Below are positions 56,165 through 64,000 of a stretch of DNA of 64,000 bases, in pieces. Numbering within the stretch: position 1 is the first letter of the stretch; each line of letters begins with the position of its first letter. The notes beneath the pieces are model-generated. The model saw nothing but the letters and a program-made list of their open reading frames with translations, was not told the origin of the DNA and did not search any database. This stretch comes from Microvelia longipes (Eukaryota; Arthropoda; Insecta; Hemiptera; Veliidae), in the NCBI GenBank assembly GCA_018340805.1, contig JACMZG010000008.1, positions 11,567,278 to 11,631,277 on the forward strand, read 5' to 3'. The position numbers were made by a program, and so were the translations under genes.

Positions 56165-57250
56165 TAAACACTTTCTAGTATTTATTATTGGATAGATAAG
56201 CACGAAAGATCGAGGTTTGAACCTAAAATAAAAGAAAAAATTTTCGTAGGCTATTTGATTGTAAGGTAGGCGTATAGAGTTTACGACCTTATAAAGGAAA
56301 AATATTTGATTCTCAAGATGTCCGATTTATTGAATGAAAAATGGTAGTGGAATGGCCAAAAGTTGAACCGAACGAGGAAATATTCATATTTTTTGACACA
56401 AAAATAAAAAGAAAGACACTCAAGATAATTTAACTAAAAGACCACGAAGAATTACTAAACAAAACATGAATTATAGCGAAATAAGTGACGATGATGAAAA
56501 AGATGATGATCAACTAACATTTACGAGATCAAACTACGAATTACCATTAAAAGAAGCGATTGAGTCTCAAGAAAAAGAACAATGGATGTAAGCTATGAAC
56601 AAGGAGATTAACTTACTAGCTGAACACCAGGTGGAGTCAAAATTTCGGCAGAGATTATAAAGAAACGTATTCACCAGTAATAAAATCATGTAGCATTCGG
56701 GCAATCCTAACTTACGCAGCCATGAACAAATACGATGTGCAATATTTTGTCGTTCAAACAGCGTATCTCTCCGGTAAATTAGAGAAAGAAGTTTACATGC
56801 TTTAACCACCAGGCTTTCAGGACGCAGAGAAACTGAGGGCAGCGTGCAAATGACAAGAAGCAATATAGGGGTTGAAACAAAGCGGATGCGTTTGGCACGA
56901 AACCATAACATCTCATCTTAAAGAAAATAATTCTAAACAATTAAAATTGGATCCTTGCTTGTTTATTTTCATGCACGGAGAATCTAAACTTATAATTTGA
57001 CTGTACGTGGACGATTTAATCGTATTAAGCTCAGATACAGGTGTATTAGAAAATGCTTTGGATATCATCAAAAATAAATTTGCTATAAAAAAATTAGAGA
57101 AAACTAATAACGTTCTAGGTATACAAATAGAGGTAACTGATGATAATATTATAATCAGTCAAAGCAAATATGCAGAATATATAATCAACAGATATGATTA
57201 GAAACAAAGTAATCCAAAAAAACACCAATGGGCCAAAACCACTTAAGTAC
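56165..57250 (+). pseudogene. copia-type integrase end and reverse transcriptase (second family)
   Basis: WIDKHERSRFEPKIKEKIFV and GYLIVR open it, the C-terminal integrase phrase of copia elements. Then come NYELPLKEAIESQEKEQWM, YKETYSPVIKSCSIRAILTY, QTAYLSGKLEKEVYM, GLKQSGCVWHE and LYVDDLIVLSSDTG with YVDD at 57004-57015. NNVLGIQIEVTDDNIIISQ and YAEYIINRYD follow. Only the last part (57007-57201) has a sizeable open frame. It differs clearly from the complete copia element at 30.4 kb. Confidence 0.88.
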
Positions 57251-57469
57251 TGCAACTTAAGTAACTACTTTAGATAACAGCTTAAATCTATCATCAACAA
57301 CCATGCCATTAATTATAATTTAAGTGACATCAAGTTTGGAAGTATTCAACTAAGTAATTAAATCGTAAAATAATAAACAAAAACAAATTTATAAACAAAT
57401 CAATAAATAAAACAAATTCAATAACAATTACCAAATTAATTGCTCAATGAACTTTTAATTTTTTCTAAT

Positions 57470-58164
57470 AACCTATATATCCAACCTACTATTTTGACTA
57501 CCTTTTTAAATGAACATTCCGATATTTTCTCCAACAACCCCTTGTTTCTAACATTTTCTTGTGTCACACTACAACATTCGACCTCTAATATCTCATCACA
57601 CCTTAACATAGGCCATTCTGTAAGGCATTTCTTTAACCACTCAGGTCCTACAAGCCATCAACTTTCCACCAAGCTCTTTGCCGTACAACCCCTTGACAAC
57701 ATATCCACAGGGATTTCTGACCCTGGTAAATGGTGCCTTACGTGTCTCACTACTCTCTAATATTCCTTTTACTTCTATTGTTTATAAACAGACTCCAATT
57801 TTTCTTTTGCATCAACCATCCAATACATAGCATAGTCTAATAAAACTTTCCAAAATATATACCACTATCCTTGATACTATCAACGATAGTATTCGCTAAC
57901 CGAATCCCAATAAGACACTATAGTAACTTTAATCTCGGTATCGTTACTTAATACCATAATAAAACTAACTTGCACTTCTCTGTCACACTTCTTACATAAA
58001 TAAAGACATGCCCCGTATGCAATTTGGCTTGCATCACAAATCACGTATAAACTGTAAATACCATTTTGCCTAGTTCCGACAACACACCTATCTACACTAT
58101 AACTAGTCAGTGACCCTAAATCATTTACTCTGATTTTAAATGTCTTACTTAATTCTTCTGGCAA
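57470..58164 (-). pseudogene. BEL/Pao RNase H and connection, fragment 2
   Basis: LPEELSKTFKI-like start, then YVICDASQIAYGACLYLCKK (RNase H) and VQVSFIMVLSNDTEIKVTI. Further on GPEWLKKCLTEWPMLR matches the HGPxWL...WP connection motif of BEL elements. Confidence 0.8.
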
Positions 58165-58399
58165 CTCTTTAGCCCAACTAACTTTCTAGGACTTAACAAT
58201 TTTGGAACAACAACTAACTTTCTATTGTTCAACTAACAATACTTTCGGAGAAACCATTGTAGGACTTATAATACCTAGTGGATCAAACACATTTTGCGTG
58301 ATAGATAACACTGTTCTTCTAGTGGGTGGTCTCCCAGACAATTTCTTACTCAAAAACTTAAAATCACAACTTAATGCGTCCTGAACTCTATTCAACACT

Positions 58400-59300
58400 A
58401 CACCTCATTCTCCCAAAGTCTCTATATTTCCATGATACATGTATTATAGAACAATTGTATTGATACATGTATACAAGTATTATAGATACATTGTATTGAT
58501 ACTACACAATTGTAGAATTGTTGTATTGTTGTATTAATACAACAATCAAACATTACATTATTCAACTTGGTATGAGCCCACTCTCCCAATTCAAATTTTC
58601 CTAAAGTTAGTCATAACCTCTCGTGCTTCTGTCATAAATGTATCAAACTCACTCTGACTGTTAACTGCCGTTAAGGAATCATCCACATAAAAACTCTTGG
58701 TCAACTTATTAGCAGTAGCTTTTAAATCTCTTTTAATACTTCTCAAATGATGTTAATTGTAGCCATTAATAAAAATGGACTGGAACTCATACCAAATACA
58801 ACCCTGGCGTGTCGAAATATTTTCAAAATTCTTTGAAGACGAATCACCAAAGAAATCTTAATCCATTCGTATAATCACTACTTAAACTTATCTGCAAAAA
58901 TTGCCTTACCAATATCGGATAGGTATAACTTCTATCTCTCCTAGAAGAATCTTTGTTAATAAATCACGTATCAGCTCTAACAAATTCGCTTCCTATTCTA
59001 AACAAGAATGCAAACTAACACCAACTTCGTCTTTACAACTCGCGTCAAACACTGGTCTTATTTTTGTAGTAACACTAGTTTATTTGAACAAAGGTCGGTG
59101 TGGTAAATAATGCACAGTGAAATCTCTATCTACTACTGACTCTAGAACTTCTTCTACAATCAAATACTTTCTTCTTCATTATCTAAACAATACTTAAACA
59201 CTCTACCGTAGTCCCCCCATTTTCCTAATTTATTCAATTTATTAGTAATCAGTAATTAATAATTTATTAGATTAATCTTTTTTCCGTAACTTCCCTATTA
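58400..59300 (-). pseudogene. BEL/Pao reverse transcriptase, fragment 2, decayed
   Basis: KSFYVDDSLTAVNSQSEFDT carries the catalytic YVDD at 58678-58689 (minus), followed by FMTEAREVMTNFRKI. Around 58440-58560 a tract of TTGTATTGATACATGTAT-like words with local inverted repeats appears to be an insertion into the gene. Confidence 0.78.
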
Positions 59301-59322
59301 TCTTCTAATCGCATGTCCTTCA

Positions 59323-59610
59323 TTACCCACACGCCAATCTTACCTCATACTGACCCTCATTGTTAATCATAATCGTCTTTACAAAATTTCCCATTACTTG
59401 CCACTCGCGTTCTTTCTTTTCTAATGTCTTCACCGGATCTTTTATGCCTATCGTTTCTAATTCCCATAAATTGGATATTGACGTAATATTCTTTAAATTT
59501 AAACAACAAAACTGTTCACTAATAATTTGATTATTCTCACCAAGAATCGTCCAACCTAATAAAGTTTCCATGCAGATAATTTTATCCAATTTAACTAACC
59601 TATTTGTCAT
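59323..59610 (-). pseudogene. BEL/Pao protease-RT linker, fragment 2
   Basis: Open for 95 codons: METLLGWTILGENNQ, LWELETIGIKDPVKTLEKKE and NNEGQYEVRLACG follow the BEL motif series ETxLGWTLxG, LWELxxxGIxDP and EGRYEVxLPW. The final LACG departs from LPW. Confidence 0.88.
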
Positions 59611-59809
59611 TATTCTCCGTTAACGTCAGCTCCTAATATTATTCCGATCTCATCAGACTTAACTACACTATCACAACTATCTGATAAAAGTATATTTTTC
59701 TCTTTCAAATTTCACTAATAAATTTCTGTCCACTACTCTATCACCTAAGTTTCTCTTGCGTAAACAATATTGCCTCTACTTCAGGATCATTCTCCTAACT
59801 CGTTAAATT

Positions 59810-60585
59810 GACCCTATGCTTGTAATTTCCTTGTTGATAATAATAAAGCTCTAACTTTTGTTTGTTTACTTGCATCTTGTGTATTGACGACATTAATAAC
59901 TAAAGTTTGCATGTAAACATTACCGTTCACAAGAATAGTATCAATCTTTGACAACAAACTGGGTTCTACCCTACTACTCTTCTTAACGTCGTCTTTCTTA
60001 TTCTTAGTGTCATCGCTTTTTTTATGACTCGTTGAATCGGGACAAATAATAACACAACGTAAGCGATTACACAGTAAACATCTAGGGGGAGCCCAACAAT
60101 TTATAGCTGAATGAAATTACTTCAAACTAGTTTGAAGTATTAGTTCAAATAGTTGTTGACTAAAGCATGAGCTGTAGCTATTTAGTCTACGCTACTAGTG
60201 TCTACTAAGTGAAATTTATTTAAACTTTCTTTAAAGAATTTTACTCTTTGTTCGCTTTCAACCACTCCTCTCAAAAATGTCATGAAACAATCGAGATTGT
60301 TTCCCCTATTTTTATCGTTTATGCCAGGATAGTTAGCTGCTTCGTTCTTATACCATTCTCATTCAATTAATACATGAGTCGGAACACTGGTAGAAGTAAA
60401 GTAGCATAACTATCTTTAGTCAAATTGAGAATTTCAAGAGCATTGAGTTGTTGAGAGATTGCATCATACAAGTCACATAGTTTACGTTGTTCATAACTGG
60501 AGACTTGTTCTAACATGATATTGATTAATTCTTGTACATGGAATTTTATTAGCATTTCATCTTTTGAAAATGTATCTTTCAACAA
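59810..60585 (-). pseudogene. BEL/Pao gag and protease region, fragment 2
   Basis: The N-terminal frame (60585-60367) has QRKLCDLYDAISQQLNAL and TKDSYATLLLPVFRL, matching the DUF1759 part of BEL Gag. Further on, SPRCLLCNRLRCVIIC-like text suggests the Cys-rich knuckles, and VNGNVYMQTLVINVVN with TKVRALLLST marks the protease region, whose expected DSG is replaced by LST. Confidence 0.72.
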
Positions 60586-61054
60586 CTCAAAAAGTTTTCG
60601 ATGAATGGATAGAAGAGGGAGTAATTGAAGATGTACCGGGCAATGAATTTTTTGATTCGGGGCATTATTTACCGCATAGGCATGTAGTGCTACTTAGTAG
60701 TGCCACTACTAAGGTTCAACTGGTTTTTGACGCGTCCGCGCATGAAAAAGGATCGCCATCGGTAAACCAATGTCTAGAAAAGGGTACTAATTCTATAACC
60801 TTATAGAATTAGTACCAGCGAGTTAACTTAGATTTCGTCTGAAGAAAATTGGAGTCGTGTCTGATATACGTAGAGCATTATTACAGATTAGTTTATGTTC
60901 CAATGATCGAAATTATTTAAAATTTTTATGGAAAACAAAAGACGGGGTATTAAAAATTTATAAACATACGAAAGTCGTTTTCGGTATTACGTGTAGTCCA
61001 TTTCTACTAGGAGCGGTTATTGATCATCATTTAGAAAAAGAAATTAAGAAATAA
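60566..61054 (+). pseudogene. BEL/Pao reverse transcriptase fragment 3, plus strand
   Basis: KVFDEWIEEGVIEDVPGNEF, HYLPHRHVVLLSSATTKVQL and VFDASAHEKGSPSVNQCLEK give the start of a BEL RT. After an interruption at 60783-60830, VSDIRRALLQISLCSNDRNY, LKFLWKTKDG and VVFGITCSPFLLGAVIDHHL continue it. It ends at TAA 61052-61054, well before the YVDD box. Its orientation is opposite to fragments 1 and 2 and its sequence differs, so it is a third element. Confidence 0.88.
60783..60816. repeat. Perfect 16-bp hairpin inside BEL fragment 3
   Basis: GGTACTAATTCTATAA, two C, then its exact reverse complement. It falls where the BEL frame should run continuously and introduces the stop. Confidence 0.95.
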
Positions 61055-61134
61055 AGGTTTTTCTTTCTAATATAGCCATTCAATAGAACCCTTGTTCTTA
61101 TTTTAACAAGAATACATCACTTCAACTTTCTTTG

Positions 61135-61812
61135 CTTCTAATGTACCTATCCTCAATTGTACATTACTTTGCTTCTAATGTACCTAAATTGTACTTACAA
61201 TACCTATCCTCAATTGTACATTACTTTGCTTCTACATCCTCAATTGTACTCTTCTAATTTAATGCCTATCCTCATCATTACTTGTACTTCCTCCTTTGTT
61301 CCGCCATTACTTTGTACTTCTCTGTACCCTCACAACGCTGCTTCTGTGTACCTAATGTACATTACCTTTGTACAATGTAGCCTAATGTACATACTTAATG
61401 TACTTTGCTACTGTACATTACTTTGCTTCTAATGTACATATCCTCAATTGTACACTGCTTCTATGTACCTGTACATTACTAATGTACCTATCCTCAATTG
61501 TACATTACTTTGCTTCTATTGTACCTATCCTCAATTGAACATTACTTTGCTTCTAATGTTATCTCAATTGTACATTACTTTGCTTCTACCTATCCTCATT
61601 GTACATTACTTTGCTTCCAATGTACCTATCCTCAATTGTACATACTTTGCTTCTTAATGTACCTATCCTCATTGTACATTACTTTGCTTCCAATGTACCT
61701 ATCCTCAATTGTACATCACTTTGCTTCTTATGTACCTATCCTCAATTGTACATTACTTTGCTTCCAATGTACCTATCCTCAATTGTACATTACTTTGCTT
61801 CTTATGTACCTA
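61135..61812. repeat. Minisatellite with a unit of about 37 bp, irregular
   Basis: Variants of CCTATCCTCAATTGTACATT followed by ACTTTGCTTCTAATGTA, about 16 full or partial units. It is more broken between 61180 and 61400 and most regular from 61440 on. Confidence 0.95.
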
Positions 61813-61897
61813 GCTATCCGATTCAGCTAGCCGTCTACCTAAACACGAAATACCTTGTTTTAAAGCCATTTCAAGTTTCAAAAAAACATTTTTTTCA

Positions 61898-61926
61898 TGA
61901 CGTCATAACTTTGGTTGATGACGTCA
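61898..61926. promoter_or_regulatory. Two CRE palindromes 21 bp apart
   Basis: TGACGTCA at 61898-61905 and 61919-61926. The sites match the CREB/ATF consensus; no adjacent gene supports a role, and the same octamer occurs in 5S-module repeats. Confidence 0.35.
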
Positions 61927-62047
61927 TAATGTTTTATAAACAATAGGCCTCGTAACCTCCACAACATCTCGCGATTTGCAAAGTTTCGTTTAAATTTGAG
62001 AACGCCTTCAAGAGTTATCGTTCGCCATACGAAAGGGTAGAAACTCT

Positions 62048-62453
<406 letters not shown>

Positions 62454-62533
<80 letters not shown>

Positions 62534-62540
62534 TATATAA
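62454..62540. repeat. (TA)n microsatellite
   Basis: About 87 bp. Confidence 0.97.
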
Positions 62541-63770
62541 ACTTTTTTGGGACATATATTTTTGTTATCAGGAAGCCAATAGGAACCGATTCCGCTCACT
62601 CCCACCCTCAACTTCCGCCATCCGAACAACCTCATAAGCGTCATTTTCATAATGAAAATTCGCTAAAAAGATTTTTGGCATAAATAGTTTACTTTTTTAC
62701 CAGTGTGGCCGCTCAGCTCTAGCGTCAGTCTTATGTATTGACTATCCTATCTATTTAAGTCCTATACCCCTGGGCAGAGACTAGAGATACTTAAACAGTA
62801 AGACTGTCAACTTAATGGTGGAAATATTCGGATTTTAGTCGACACTAGCGCGGGTCCTACCTTTTAATTGAGTGGGCGTGTCTTACTTTCCCGCTTTTCC
62901 CAATATTTGTTTGAAATTAACTTTTAAATACTTTGTACAGTTATATAGTTATACTTCTAACTTGCTGTAGCGCTTGGCGTGACCTTCGTCGTCTTTAAAC
63001 ATAAATAGAACACTTGTGATTACTTTTAAGTTTTTTATTCAATTAATTTATTAATTTAATCGATTGAATCAGGTAATAATAAAATAGTGGCTAAAGTCTA
63101 CACGTCCAAGAAAAAAGATTTTGGCATTTAATGCAGCCTGTATTATACTTTCATCGGCAAGATGCTGCGCACGTGTGAATAAATGTATAATTACCTGATA
63201 AAATCGACTGAATCAATAAATTAATTAAATGAATTTTAAACTTACCTGCCATCAGTAGCGTTTTGTGAAAGTTTAAAAAAAACTTATTTTTGTTATTAGT
63301 TTCTGAATTTTTGTAATACAGAACACGACAAAGACGAACCATTTTTATTAGGTTAAAATAAAAATAAACGTAAAATACTCAATTTATAATAACAATAAAT
63401 GGAGCTGTTACACACAAAATGGGGCACATAAATTTCAATTTAAAAATGTTATCGGTCATTTTTGGAAAGTTATTGAGATTAGTTCATGAGTTGTCCGCAC
63501 CGGTCCGCCGCAGGGCTAATTTTTAGTAGCTTGCGATAATCGAATTCCAACTTTTCGAATTCCATAAGTAATTAAAATTAACTAATATTTTTCTCAGGAC
63601 TTCTAAAATACGATTGAATGGAATTCTTGATTTTCTGACGCATGAACATATGTGAATCACAGGTAGACATCTGAGTTGCCAGCCTGTCAGCTGTCAACCT
63701 GTTCATTTACATATTGTCATGCGTCTTACTTTCCAACAGGGCCTAAGTTATGGGTAAAATCATAGAGATG
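62541..63770. other. Spacer with MITE fragments
   Basis: 62560-62650 (CCATCCGAACAACCTCATAA) is a MITE-end fragment shared with 9080 and 13900. An imperfect inverted repeat at about 63028-63080 and 63190-63240 (AATTTATTAATTTAATCGAT against ATCGACTGAATCAATAAATT) may bound a small element. No gene is seen. Confidence 0.5.
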
Positions 63771-64000
63771 TATACAAGAGGGGGCATAGCCTATCTCAAT
63801 GCATTGAAAGGCCTGAAAGATCATTTTGGGGCTCTCAGGGGCTCTGTGTAACCTCATTGAAACCTCCATCAAGAGTGAGTTAAGGTTATTATGAATCAAT
63901 TGATTTCGACTTCCAGCACATTGTATGTGTTTTGAATTGTATTTTTAACGTTCTAGTATATAAGTTATTGTAATTTTACTGATTATTTGATTATGTTTTT
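63771..64000 (-). mobile_element. TIR element of the 48111 family, cut by the window end
   Basis: CATAGAGATGTATACAAGAG, CATAGCCTATCTCAATGCAT and GGGGCTCTCAGGGGCTCTGT match 48111-48425 in inverse orientation; the other end lies beyond the window. Confidence 0.8.

Larger units (their letters stand above)
57440..60585 (-). mobile_element. BEL/Pao element fragment 2 (gag to RNase H)
   Basis: Minus strand, in order: Gag (60585 to about 60000), protease region (about 59990-59810), pre-RT linker (59610-59323), reverse transcriptase (about 59300-58400), RNase H and linker (58164 to about 57470). It has its own RT and so is separate from fragment 1. Stops and shifts run throughout, and no LTRs or integrase are seen. 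Confidence 0.87.

Noticed and set aside
52894..60585. A single long BEL/Pao element
   Set aside because: Two separate reverse transcriptases (YMDN near 55.3-55.4 kb, YVDD at 58.7 kb) in the same orientation, separated by plus-strand copia sequence, require at least two elements.

Overview
This window is AT-rich animal nuclear DNA that is almost entirely repeats. It looks arthropod, most likely insect: it carries Ty1/copia and BEL/Pao retroelements, a copia primer site of the Drosophila half-tRNA type, tRNA-derived SINEs, a jockey-like LINE 3' end, hAT- and Harbinger-like MITEs, and many long (TA)n arrays. I see no bacterial or organelle signature, no complete host gene and no intact tRNA or rRNA gene.

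Layout. 0-14 kb: gene-free DNA with a palindromic repeat, several copies of a dispersed repeat carrying a 5S rRNA-like module, two minisatellites, a hAT MITE with an 8-bp target duplication, and SINEs. 14.1-18.6 kb: a large inverted repeat (arms about 1.47 kb, spacer about 1.56 kb) duplicating a decayed reading frame. 18.6-30.3 kb: a minisatellite, more MITEs, two further 5S-module repeats, a second SINE type and weak exon-like segments. 30.36-34.75 kb: a complete Ty1/copia element with identical 158-bp LTRs, a 5-bp target duplication and a disrupted gag-pol. 36-46.5 kb: more 5S-module repeats (one interrupted by a LINE 3' end), a second copy of the hAT MITE with a neighbouring empty site, TIR elements and two exon-like segments. 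47.6-49.8 kb, minus strand: the most gene-like locus, with two paralogous exons and a third open segment. 52.7-61.1 kb: a graveyard of BEL/Pao and copia pol fragments in both orientations. 61.1-64 kb: a minisatellite, TA arrays and TIR fragments.

Most of the window is therefore the product of transposition. The autonomous families (copia, BEL/Pao, LINE) left broken pol genes; the short non-autonomous families (SINEs, MITEs, 5S-module repeats) depend on enzymes encoded elsewhere. The points most worth following up are the 5S-derived module and its predicted Pol III unit, the giant inverted repeat, the paralogous exon pair, and the empty-site proof of a hAT MITE insertion. Many defects are one-base indels in homopolymers, so some frameshifts may be sequence errors rather than decay.
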